Source of the DNA: Rhizobium sp. RU36D
GTDB lineage: Bacteria > Pseudomonadota > Alphaproteobacteria > Rhizobiales > Rhizobiaceae
Direction of reading: 5' to 3'
NCBI RefSeq assembly: GCF_900176345.1
Contig: NZ_FWXU01000012.1
Location: 62,001-126,000 of the forward strand
Length of the DNA stretch: 64,000 nucleotides
A program made the translations under genes and the position numbers. This document shows positions 32,477 through 40,576 of the stretch, in pieces (position 1 is the stretch's first letter; the number at the start of each line of letters is the position of its first letter). The notes beneath the pieces are model-generated. The model worked only from the letters and a program-made list of their open reading frames with translations. It did no database searches and was not told where the DNA came from.

Positions 32477-34186
32477 ATGCGTTTCTTGTCTATGGTGAAG
32501 TCATGGCTGCGCGGCGCTGCGGGTGTCAGGGCCTATATGGTGGGGCTCGCGCTCATCACCACGCTTCCGCTCGCCATTTTTTCGGTGCTGATCGTCGGCG
32601 AGTTGCGCGAGGGCCAGATCGAGGATCTGCGGCATCGGGCCTCCCAGGAGGCCGAAAGCCTGGCCCGCACGGTGGAGCGGCAGTTCCACGACATGACCAC
32701 CACCTTGATGGTGATCGAAACCGCGCCGGAATTGCAGTTCGAAAATTACGAGCAGTTTCATGACAGGGCCAATGCCGCGCTGGCGCGCAGCGGCTGGTAT
32801 CTGCTGGTCGTGGATCGCAACGGCCAGCAACTGGTCAATACCCGCGTTCCGTTCGGGCAGGTCCTGGGCAAGACCTCCAACATGGATGCCCTGAGACGGG
32901 CAATCGAGACCGGCGATATCGTCGTCTCCAACGTCTTTTTCGGCCGCACCAGCCAGGCCTTTGTCTATAACGTCATGAAGACGATCAAAGTGCCGGGCAG
33001 GACTGAGGGGGAACGGACCCTCATCATGACCCAGAGCGCCTCTGACGTGAAGCGGCTGCTGGGAGAGCGGCCGCTGCCGCCGCGATGGAACTATGCGCTG
33101 ATCGATGACAGGAATGTGGTCGTGGCCTCCAGCACGGATCTGGCGGCGGGCGATGCCTTTCCGGCGGATCGGCTGGACAGGGCAAAGGCGGTCTATGCCC
33201 AGGCCGAACTGCCTGACGAAACCGACGAAATGCTGGGTTATGCCACCATCGGCATGAGCCATTGGCAGGTGGTGGTCTGGGGGCCGGCGGGTACGGCCAT
33301 GGGCTCGCTCGGCACCATCTGGCGAAACCTCATCCTGGCGGCCATCGGCTTTTTCGTGCTGTCGATGATCTGCGCCGTCATCTTCGGCTGGCGGCTGCAG
33401 GCCGGCATCAAGGGCATAGCCGGCCGGGCGGCAGGCGTCGGGCGCGGCGAGATCGTTTCGCCGCTCAACACCGGCATCCGCGAGCTGGACCAGGTGTCGC
33501 GGGCGCTGTCGGAAGCCTCCTTCGATCGCCACCAGGCCGAGGAGCGGCTGCAGGTGGTGCTGCGCGAAATGGCCCACCGCACCAAGAATGTCATCCTCGT
33601 CGCCCAATCCCTGGTGCGCCAGACCGCGCGCCACAGCGGCGACAAGGCGGCCTTCGCCAGTGCCATCAATGGCCGGCTCGGCTCGTTTGCCCGCTCGCTG
33701 GAACTGCTGATGTCCGACCGCACATCCGCGCCAATGATGCGCGAACTCGTATCGGTCCAGCTTGCGACCTTCGTGGAAACCGAAAACCGCCTTGTCATCG
33801 ATGGCGAGGATTTCCCCGTGGCGGCCGATGCCGTGAAGGAAGTCGGCATGGTGCTGCATGAGCTGGCCACCAACGCCATGAAATACGGGGCACTCTCGAC
33901 GCCGGAAGGCCGACTTCACCTTGAATGGCATGGTGTGCAGCACGAGGACCGGCCGATGCTCCGCCTGGTCTGGCGCGAAACCGGCGGCCCGCCGCCCGCC
34001 ACGCGCACCACGGAGCCGGGGGCGCGCAGCCCCGGCGAGAAGGCCACGGGCGAAAAGGGTTTCGGCTCCGTCCTGATCGACGCCACCATTGGCAGCCTGC
34101 AGGGCAGCGCGCGATGCGACTACCAGCCAGAGGGCGTCGTCTGGACCATCGAGATCCCGCAAGCCATGATCCGCGCTGCCGAATGA
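32477..34186 (+). CDS. HWE-family sensor histidine kinase
   Basis: A 569-residue membrane kinase. An N-terminal helix (about 20-42) and a second at about 284-306 enclose a periplasmic sensor of some 240 residues with a double-Cache look (GWYLLVVDRNGQQLVNTRVP). A short HAMP-like linker leads to the kinase core. Phospho-acceptor His367 lies in LREMAHRTKNVI, with N467 in HELATNAMKYG, Trp499 in LRLVWRE and GFGSVLI. The H-R-x-K-N box and WxE define the HWE/HisKA_2 class common in rhizobia, often linked to light or general stress response. No response regulator is adjacent. It converges with the PPOX-GAF gene. Confidence 0.93.
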   Translation: MRFLSMVKSWLRGAAGVRAYMVGLALITTLPLAIFSVLIVGELREGQIEDLRHRASQEAESLARTVERQFHDMTTTLMVIETAPELQFENYEQFHDRANAALARSGWYLLVVDRNGQQLVNTRVPFGQVLGKTSNMDALRRAIETGDIVVSNVFFGRTSQAFVYNVMKTIKVPGRTEGERTLIMTQSASDVKRLLGERPLPPRWNYALIDDRNVVVASSTDLAAGDAFPADRLDRAKAVYAQAELPDETDEMLGYATIGMSHWQVVVWGPAGTAMGSLGTIWRNLILAAIGFFVLSMICAVIFGWRLQAGIKGIAGRAAGVGRGEIVSPLNTGIRELDQVSRALSEASFDRHQAEERLQVVLREMAHRTKNVILVAQSLVRQTARHSGDKAAFASAINGRLGSFARSLELLMSDRTSAPMMRELVSVQLATFVETENRLVIDGEDFPVAADAVKEVGMVLHELATNAMKYGALSTPEGRLHLEWHGVQHEDRPMLRLVWRETGGPPPATRTTEPGARSPGEKATGEKGFGSVLIDATIGSLQGSARCDYQPEGVVWTIEIPQAMIRAAE

Positions 34187-34211
34187 AGCGGACGGGATCG
34201 CTCGCAGCAGC

Positions 34212-35561
34212 TCAGTCCTCCACGATCTCCAACTCCGCCGTGCCGTCTATCTCGATCCGCACTTGTCCCCGATCCGGCCGGCTGAGGCGGATCGGCCCGC
34301 CCTTTTCCTCCAGCCGTCGGCGCAGAAGGATCAGCCGGGTCTCGAGATTATCCTTGAAATCGGGCAGTTGCAGGCTGCGGTCGCGGCGGATTTCGCGGTT
34401 GAGGAAGTCGCGGCGCCCATGGCACACATAGCCCTCGACGAAGTGCTTAAGCAGGCGGCCCGGCACGCCGCGGATCAGATAGTCCTTATCGATGAAAATC
34501 GAGCCGTCCCGCGCATAAAAGCGCAGCCGCACCGGTTCTCCCGCAGCCGCTGTCGTCTCGGTTGGGGAGGGGGGCGCAGGCGGTTGCGCCTCGGGCCGCT
34601 CCCGCTCCTGGGCGTTGAGCCCCATGGCAAGCGCCAGATGCGCGGCCAAGATGCCAAGCGCCTCCTCGTCCCGATGTCGAAACGCGAAGGGAAATTCCGA
34701 TTCGACGAACAGGATGCCGGCCAGGCGATCCTGCGCCACCATCGGCATCGCCAGCTGGCTCAGCGGTGCCTCCAGCGCCGGCAGCGGCAGCGGTTCGGCA
34801 TGGCCAAAACCGCTGGCCGAGCCGATAGCCTTGACATAGCGCCTGACGCGCCTGGTGTCGCTGATGCGGATGGCCCGCCGCGTCGCCGCCGCCATGCCGA
34901 TGATGCCGCTGCCGAAGGCCACTTCCGAGCCGATGCCGAACCGGTCATAGCCGCGGCTGGCGATGGTTGAAAGCTGCATCCGTTCCTCGTCCGGCACCAG
35001 CACCATGGAATGGGAATAGCCGAACAGGGCCTCCAGCCCCTCCAGTGCCGTATCCAGCAGGCCCTCGGTGTCGACCTGCGATGCCAGGCGCTCCGCCAGC
35101 CGGCGGGTCAGTTCCAAATGGTCGCGCCGGTCCTCCGCCGCAGGCGCAAGCTGTTCCAGCGGATGGGCCGGCGGCACGGCCCGGCAATCCTCAACGCGGT
35201 AGATATCGACGGCGCGCAGCTTCATGATCCCGGCGAAACCCTGCTCGCTGCTGGTGACGTCGAGATGCACGCTGATCCGCTCGAAGATCTCGCCGTCCGT
35301 CTGCGAGTGGTCGTAGACCAGGTCGAGGATGTATTGCAGCCCGCTGTGGCCATCCACCACCATGACGGTGGCAAGCCCGTTCGCTCCGACATTCCTGGAG
35401 GTCTTGGAAAAGAACTGGTTCGACAGCGCCACATGCTGGTCGTCGATGTAGTGCACATGCGACAGGTACGAGGCATTGGGCATGCCCTCGCCATCCGTGG
35501 TGGCGATCACCGAGGGGATGACGCCTTCGAAGGCATCGCGTATGCTGCTGAGGCGGATCAA
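34212..35561 (-). CDS. PPOX-GAF-winged-helix protein (possible flavin-linked regulator)
   Basis: A 449-residue protein starting at a TTG that overlaps the stop of the upstream gene (TTGA). Residues 1-125 resemble a PPOX-type FMN-binding split barrel (IPSVIATTDGEGMPNASYLS, QFFSKTSRNVGAN). Residues 155-315 form a GAF domain (TALEGLEALFGYSHSMVLV, IGSEVAFGSGIIGMAA). After a Pro-rich linker, residues 346-449 look like an OmpR-type winged helix: IRGVPGRLLKHFVEG, the helix DNLETRLILLRRRLEEKG and a C-terminal hairpin. A one-component DNA-binding sensor of flavin or redox state is the reading. Domain calls are by eye, and the DNA-binding part is the least certain. Confidence 0.75.
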   Translation of the reverse strand: MIRLSSIRDAFEGVIPSVIATTDGEGMPNASYLSHVHYIDDQHVALSNQFFSKTSRNVGANGLATVMVVDGHSGLQYILDLVYDHSQTDGEIFERISVHLDVTSSEQGFAGIMKLRAVDIYRVEDCRAVPPAHPLEQLAPAAEDRRDHLELTRRLAERLASQVDTEGLLDTALEGLEALFGYSHSMVLVPDEERMQLSTIASRGYDRFGIGSEVAFGSGIIGMAAATRRAIRISDTRRVRRYVKAIGSASGFGHAEPLPLPALEAPLSQLAMPMVAQDRLAGILFVESEFPFAFRHRDEEALGILAAHLALAMGLNAQERERPEAQPPAPPSPTETTAAAGEPVRLRFYARDGSIFIDKDYLIRGVPGRLLKHFVEGYVCHGRRDFLNREIRRDRSLQLPDFKDNLETRLILLRRRLEEKGGPIRLSRPDRGQVRIEIDGTAELEIVED

Positions 35562-36040
35562 GAGGCCACTGCCTCCGCAATGCCCAACCGGCTGCCGGCC
35601 TTGGGGCCGGGCGTCTGCACGAAGAGATCGCGCGGCGTAAACGAGATGCGCACCAGCTCCCTGTCGCTCAGCGTGCTGGAGAGTTGCAGGCGGGTCACGC
35701 CAAGCGCCCCCATGGTCGCCAGCATATCCTCGACATAGCGCGTGCCGCGGGCCTGCTCGATCGCATTGGCCGGGCGCAACTCGCTGATCAAGCCCTTGAT
35801 CTGATAAGCCTCGTAGGTATCGGGTTGCACGAAGGTTGCCGAAATCGGGCTGCCGGGCAGGGCATGGGCCACAGCATCCGGCCACTGGCTGGAGGAGACC
35901 AGGAGCGTGATGCGGCCGCTATCGGCATCGAAACGCGCGCCGGTCGCGCGGCCGATCATCGGCCGATGCGCCGCATTGCGGGTGGCGATCAGCACCATCA
36001 CCCGTCCCTCCAGGAAGCTTGCCACGCCCGCCTCGATCAC
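35558..36040 (-). CDS. Small PPOX-like (FMN split barrel) protein, GTG start
   Basis: A 160-residue protein starting VIEAGVASFLEGRVMVLIAT at a GTG with a GGGG-type site; the nearby ATG is out of frame. RNAAHRPMIGRATGARFDAD then ITLLVSSSQWPDAV and AVHALPGSPI-like ISATFVQPDTYEAYQIKG fit the pyridoxamine-phosphate-oxidase-like split barrel, a flavin- or haem-binding fold. It is translationally coupled (4-bp overlap) to the PPOX-GAF-winged-helix gene, so both products probably act together. It is divergent from the hemerythrin-like gene. Confidence 0.8.
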   Translation of the reverse strand: MIEAGVASFLEGRVMVLIATRNAAHRPMIGRATGARFDADSGRITLLVSSSQWPDAVAHALPGSPISATFVQPDTYEAYQIKGLISELRPANAIEQARGTRYVEDMLATMGALGVTRLQLSSTLSDRELVRISFTPRDLFVQTPGPKAGSRLGIAEAVAS

Positions 36041-36203
36041 CCCACATCCCCCGTTTTTTGCAATCTTAGGAAGATAGGAAAATTTTAGCAACGCGGCTGC
36101 CGCCTTAGGATGCATTTAGGAAGCGGCGGGCAGGGCGGCGGACTATGCACCGTTTCACCACGCCGGCGGATGATCCGACCGGCCTGAACCAACAGGAACC
36201 GCC

Positions 36204-36914
36204 ATGTCCCACCATCATCCCTCCCTCACCGATATTCCCGATCTCGCCGGCCGTTACGATCTCTACGGCGCCGTGCACAAGGGCCTGCGCAAGGCCGGCT
36301 GCGAATTGCTCATCCGCCTCGGCGCTGCCGATTTCGCCGATCAAACCGAGTGCGACGCCGTCCTCGACATCCTGCGCGGCTATGTCCTGCTTGCCGGCTC
36401 CCATGTGATGCACGAGGACGAGCATATCCACGGCATGCTGCGCGGGCGCGGCGGCTCGACCGACATCGTCGACGAGCAGCATGACGACCACCGCGCGGCC
36501 TTCGCCACCCTGGAAAAGCTGGCAGCCGATATCGAGCGCGCATCGCCGCAGGAAAAGCCCGCCCTTGGCCGCCGGCTCTATCTCGCCTTTGCCGCCTATC
36601 TCGCCGAAGACCTCGCCCATATGCACGAGGAGGAGACGGTGACGGCGCCGGCGCTGTGGGCTGGTTTCACCGATGAGGAACTGGTGGTGCTGGAAATGCG
36701 CATCATCGCCTCCATGCCGCCGGAAGAGAACATGGCCTTCATGCGCATCATGATCCCGGCCATGAACCCGGCCGAGCGCGCGGCCCTTCTGGGCGCCATG
36801 CGCAAAGGCGCACCGCCGGAGATCTTCAATGCCGTGATCGAATTCGCCGTGCGTCCGGGCCTGACGGACAGGGCCTTCGGCGACCTGGCAAACCGGCTTC
36901 AGCTTGCGGCCTGA
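36204..36914 (+). CDS. Hemerythrin HHE-domain protein
   Basis: A 236-residue soluble protein. Residues 18-150 contain the HHE ligand pattern of a di-iron four-helix bundle: YGAVHKGLRK, HVMHEDEHIHGML, DEQHDDHRAAF and DLAHMHEEE. The C-terminal 80 residues are an additional helical domain (RIIASMPPEENMAFMRIMIP). Such proteins bind O2, NO or iron and can signal redox stress. It is divergent from the PPOX pair and 46 bp upstream of the YceI gene, with which it may be co-transcribed. Confidence 0.88.
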   Translation: MSHHHPSLTDIPDLAGRYDLYGAVHKGLRKAGCELLIRLGAADFADQTECDAVLDILRGYVLLAGSHVMHEDEHIHGMLRGRGGSTDIVDEQHDDHRAAFATLEKLAADIERASPQEKPALGRRLYLAFAAYLAEDLAHMHEEETVTAPALWAGFTDEELVVLEMRIIASMPPEENMAFMRIMIPAMNPAERAALLGAMRKGAPPEIFNAVIEFAVRPGLTDRAFGDLANRLQLAA

Positions 36915-36960
36915 GCCTTACCCTCCACCCTTTTTACTCTCCCATGAAAGATATAAGACC

Positions 36961-37566
36961 ATGCACAGACTTGCCTTCCTGCTTCTGCTCTCCGCCGCGG
37001 TTCCGGCCCTTGCCGCCGAGCCGCCGAAACCTGCGCCGAGCGGCAAATATATTGCCGATCCCGCCCATACCAGCCTGACCTGGAGGATCGGTCACTTCGG
37101 CCTGTCGCACTATACCGCCCGCTTCACCTCCGTCAGCGCCACGCTGGATTGGAATGCCGAAATGCCTGGCGGTTCGGCGCTGAAGGTCGATGTCGACCCC
37201 AAGTCGGTCCGCACTGATTTTCCCTTCCCCGAGGTCGAGGATTTCGACAAGAAGATCGGCACCGCGCCCGAGTTTCTCGCCGGGCAACCGATCAGCTTCG
37301 TCGCCAAGGACATCACCATCGAGGGCGACAGGACCGGCTCGGTCACCGGCGATCTCACCTTCCGCGGTGAAACTCATCCGGTCACGCTGGATGTCACCTT
37401 CAACGGCTCCTTTGCCGAGCATCCCATGGACAAGACGCCACGCCTTGGTTTCTCCGCCACGGGCAAGCTCCGCCGCTCCGACTGGGGCCTCGATTTCGCC
37501 CGCCCCGCTTTGGATGACGAGGTCGAACTGCTGATCGAGACCGAGTTCCTGGTGCCAAAATCCTGA
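36961..37566 (+). CDS. YceI-family periplasmic protein
   Basis: A 201-residue exported protein. The signal peptide MHRLAFLLLLSAAVPALA is cleaved before AEPP. The mature part is the YceI lipocalin-like barrel that binds isoprenoids or fatty acid amides: YIADPAHTSLTWRIGHFGLS, VDPKSVRTDFPFP, GDLTFRGETHPVTLDVTFNG and GFSATGKLRRSDWGLDFARP are typical. Length is normal. It follows the hemerythrin-like gene closely on the same strand. Confidence 0.93.
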   Translation: MHRLAFLLLLSAAVPALAAEPPKPAPSGKYIADPAHTSLTWRIGHFGLSHYTARFTSVSATLDWNAEMPGGSALKVDVDPKSVRTDFPFPEVEDFDKKIGTAPEFLAGQPISFVAKDITIEGDRTGSVTGDLTFRGETHPVTLDVTFNGSFAEHPMDKTPRLGFSATGKLRRSDWGLDFARPALDDEVELLIETEFLVPKS

Positions 37567-37764
37567 GCCCCCGCGCGCGGGCGCAACACCCGAACTCCCC
37601 CACCGCCTCGGCCCCGTTGCGCCCGCGCGGCCCCCGCTATCCGGCGGGTGCTGCTTACGTCTCCGACTTTGTCGGCCGTGTGACATCCGTCGCAGCCAAT
37701 ATCACACCATCCATGCTATCCTCTGCGCATTTCAAACCGTCGAACAATCGCTTTGAGGTTCGCC

Positions 37765-38745
37765 ATGCGTTTTGCTGCCGTGATTTCGCTTTTGCTGTTT
37801 TCCATGCTGGGTTTTCCGGCCCTGGCGCGGGATGTCGCCGGCGGCAGGGATCATGAGCTCGTCGGGCGCTATGAGGGCGCCACGATGACGCTTTACAAGA
37901 TGCGCGACTACGAGGAGCAGCGCCTTCTGGTCAAGCCGATCAGGAGTGCGGATCTGCGAGCCGCCGGCCGGCGCCTGTCGGATGCCAATAGCCTGTCCAT
38001 CTCAGGCAAGGCCTATCGCATCCGCTATCAGGGGCCGGCCGGACGGTCTGCGCTCGAAGTGGCGCGCAATTTCCATGCGGAGCTCAAGGCCAAGGGGTTT
38101 GAGACGCTGTTCGAATGCCGGGGGCGCGACTGCTCGGATGCCGGCGGTTCGGAACTCTATTTTGCCCTGCATGACGAAAGCCCCATGGGCACGGGCGATA
38201 TCCATTCCAGCCCCGAGAGCCAGGTGTTTGCCGCGATGAAGCTCGTGAGGCCTCAGGGCGATGTCTATGTCTCCGTCTATGTCATCGATTTTGCCAAGAT
38301 GCCGGAGGTGCTGGTCGATGTCACCGAGACGCAGCCCATGGAGAATGACAAGATCGTCTTCATCGATGCGGCCGAGATGGAGCGGCAGATTGCGCAGAAT
38401 GGCCGCGTCTCGCTCTATGGCATCCTCTTCGATTTCGACAAGGCCACCATCAAGCCGGAGTCCCAGCCGACGCTTGATGAGATTGTCAGCCTGCTGAAAT
38501 CCGCCACCGACCTGAAGGTGGTGGTCGCCGGCCATACCGATGCCAAGGGCGGCTTCGACTACAATATCGACCTGTCGACACGCCGCGCCGAGGCGGTGGT
38601 CGCAGCCCTTGCCAGGGCCGGCATTGCCACGGCGCGGCTAAAACCCTTCGGCGTCGGCATGGCCGCTCCGGTCGCCAGCAATGACAGCGAGGCCGGCCGC
38701 GCCAAGAACCGCCGGGTGGAACTGGTCAAGGCCGACGAGCCTTAG
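37765..38745 (+). CDS. OmpA-family outer-membrane or periplasmic protein
   Basis: A 326-residue protein started at MRFAAVISLLLFSMLGFPAL because GAGG lies six bases upstream. After the signal peptide (cut near ALA-RD) a DUF4892-like region of about 180 residues contains VARNFHAELKAKGFETLFEC. The C-terminal OmpA domain (about 215-322) shows YGILFDFDKATIKPESQPTL, VAGHTDAKGGFDYNIDLSTR and NRRVELVK, which bind peptidoglycan. The stop codon lies inside the left end of a 272-bp MITE, so the last residues may have been altered by insertion. Confidence 0.92.
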   Translation: MRFAAVISLLLFSMLGFPALARDVAGGRDHELVGRYEGATMTLYKMRDYEEQRLLVKPIRSADLRAAGRRLSDANSLSISGKAYRIRYQGPAGRSALEVARNFHAELKAKGFETLFECRGRDCSDAGGSELYFALHDESPMGTGDIHSSPESQVFAAMKLVRPQGDVYVSVYVIDFAKMPEVLVDVTETQPMENDKIVFIDAAEMERQIAQNGRVSLYGILFDFDKATIKPESQPTLDEIVSLLKSATDLKVVVAGHTDAKGGFDYNIDLSTRRAEAVVAALARAGIATARLKPFGVGMAAPVASNDSEAGRAKNRRVELVKADEP

Positions 38746-39012
38746 GGTCAAAACTCAATCAGGATAGGTGTTCTGCAAGTCGCATCTTGTGCCTGAGTAG
38801 AAGGAAAGGTGCAGGAAATGCTCATCATTTTCAAACCTTTCCGACGCCCGCAGGCGCAAGACGCGACTTGCCCGAAGGGTTTGACATGATGGGCCGCCTG
38901 ATCGCAAACAATGCTCGACAAGACCTTAGGGTCTTGCCTTGCGCTTGTTTGCTTCCATTCAATCCCATCATCACCAACAGAACACCTATCCTGATTGAGT
39001 TTTGGCCCTAAG
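38741..39012. mobile_element. 272-bp MITE with 35-bp terminal inverted repeats
   Basis: CTTAGGGTCAAAACTCAATC at the left end continues for 35 bp (38741-38775) and is matched in reverse by 38978-39012 with one mismatch. The ends fit a TA target duplication (TA-GGGT...GCCC-TA), as in IS630/Tc1-type elements. There is no transposase frame inside. The left end contains the stop codon of the OmpA gene. The rest of the gap to corA (39013-39221) shows no gene. Confidence 0.85.
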
Positions 39013-39221
39013 CCCGTCCCGCCATTCAAGGGCTTGACATCCGCCACCAGCAGGTCCATCCGCAACACAGATGCGCCGTTCGCTGCGCATCACTCAAGAG
39101 GAACAGGAAGATGAACCCCGACAGTCGAAGTTCGACGTCATATCACCGCGACTGACGGTCATCCCCAAGCCCTGTTTTCAAGGCGCCCGGGTGGCCTCTA
39201 GAGGTCGCCAAGGGAGTGCCC

Positions 39222-40202
39222 ATGCTGCGCAGCTATTCGCGTGAAGCCGATCACATCGTGCCCGCCGATCTGGCCACGGCCGATCAACAAACGCTGGTCT
39301 GGTTCGATCTCGTCAACCCCACCCCGCAGGAAGACCGCGAGGTCGGCGCCCGTCTCGGGCTTGACATCCCGACCCGCGACGAGATGGAGGAAATCGAGCT
39401 TTCCGCCCGGCTCTACCAGGAGGACGGCGCCGAGTTCATGACGGTGACGGCCTTGACCGGGCTTGATACCGACGATCCGCAGAAGACGCCCGTCACCTTC
39501 ATCCTCAAGGACCAGGTGCTGGTCACCGTGCGCTATGCCGAGCCAAAACCGTTTGCCGCCTTCATCGCCCGGGCGCGGAAGGCCAATGGCCTGCATTGCA
39601 CCAGCGGCGAGACGGTCATGGTCGGCATCCTGGAATCGATCATCGACCGCATGGCCGACGTGCTGGAGCGTCTGGGCAACGAGATCGATGCCGTCTCGCG
39701 CGAAGTGTTTCGCAGCAAGGTGTCCAACGTCACCAAGAAGACCCGCGACCTGCAATCGCTGATCGAGCAGATCGGCCGCAAGGGCGATTTCCTGACGGCG
39801 ACGCGCGAAAGCCTGGTCACCATCTCCCGCCTCGTCGCCTATCACGCCGCGCTGGAAACGCCCGGCCGCAAGCCGCCCAAGGAAACCCGCCAGCGCATCA
39901 AACTGTTGCAGCGCGACGCGGTCTTCCTCAGCGACCATGCGCAGTTTCTCTCGGGCAAGATCAATTTCCTGCTGGATGCGACCCTGGGGCTGATCAACCT
40001 GGAGCAGAACCAGATCATCAAGATCTTCTCCGTCGCCGCGGTGGTCTTCCTGCCACCCACCCTGGTCGCCTCGATCTACGGCATGAATTTCGATGTCATG
40101 CCGGAGCTGAAATGGCAGATCGGCTATCCGCTCGCGCTCGGCCTGATGATCCTCTCGGCCATCATGCCCTATCTCTATTTCAAACGGCGTGGGTGGCTGT
40201 AA
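39222..40202 (+). CDS. corA: CorA-family Mg2+ transporter
   Basis: A 326-residue inner-membrane channel. The long N-terminal cytoplasmic domain is helical and acidic (PTRDEMEEIELSARLYQED). The two C-terminal membrane helices enclose the invariant pore motif YGMNFDVMPEL at about residues 287-297, and the end YLYFKRRGWL is typical. It conducts Mg2+ and possibly Co2+ or Ni2+. The start ATG follows GGGAG; a GTG six bases earlier is less likely. No Mg-sensing leader was recognised. Confidence 0.94.
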   Translation: MLRSYSREADHIVPADLATADQQTLVWFDLVNPTPQEDREVGARLGLDIPTRDEMEEIELSARLYQEDGAEFMTVTALTGLDTDDPQKTPVTFILKDQVLVTVRYAEPKPFAAFIARARKANGLHCTSGETVMVGILESIIDRMADVLERLGNEIDAVSREVFRSKVSNVTKKTRDLQSLIEQIGRKGDFLTATRESLVTISRLVAYHAALETPGRKPPKETRQRIKLLQRDAVFLSDHAQFLSGKINFLLDATLGLINLEQNQIIKIFSVAAVVFLPPTLVASIYGMNFDVMPELKWQIGYPLALGLMILSAIMPYLYFKRRGWL

Positions 40203-40232
40203 GGGGCAGGGGGCTGAAGCTGAGAGGCGAAC

Positions 40233-40560
40233 ACCCCCCCTCTGTCCTGCCGACGTTCGGCATTGCAATCGATTCACTGGATCGATTGCTCGGCTTCGCC
40301 GACCACGCCTCACCCCCCTCAAGGGGGGAGATCGACTCGCGGTCAATGCCTCGCCATATCTGCTGCGAAGTACAGGTGGCGCGCCGAGGGTGCCGCATTT
40401 TCCCTCTGCCCCCTGTGGGAGAGGCTTCGGAGCGATGGCCGAAGGCCGGAAATCGATCCAGTGAATCGATTTCAGCGAACGGAGGCCTGAGCGCGCCGTC
40501 GCGCGAAGGCAATCGAGGGCTTAGCGCAGCTAAACCTCAGATTTTGTTGGTGAGGGGAAA
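40233..40560. repeat. RIME-like mosaic E with nested ATCGAT palindrome
   Basis: A left arm CCCCCCTCTGTCCTGCC (from 40235) is interrupted by a 66-bp module (40252-40317) holding the palindrome ATCGATTCACTGGATCGAT at 40268-40286 and CGGCTTCGCCG. The CTCAAGGGGGGAGATC arm end follows. A second, forward copy of the ATCGAT palindrome lies at 40452-40470. The same module is in element F at 52613-52677. This fills the 374-bp gap after corA. Confidence 0.75.
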
Positions 40561-40576
40561 TTGTCTCCCTCTCGCC

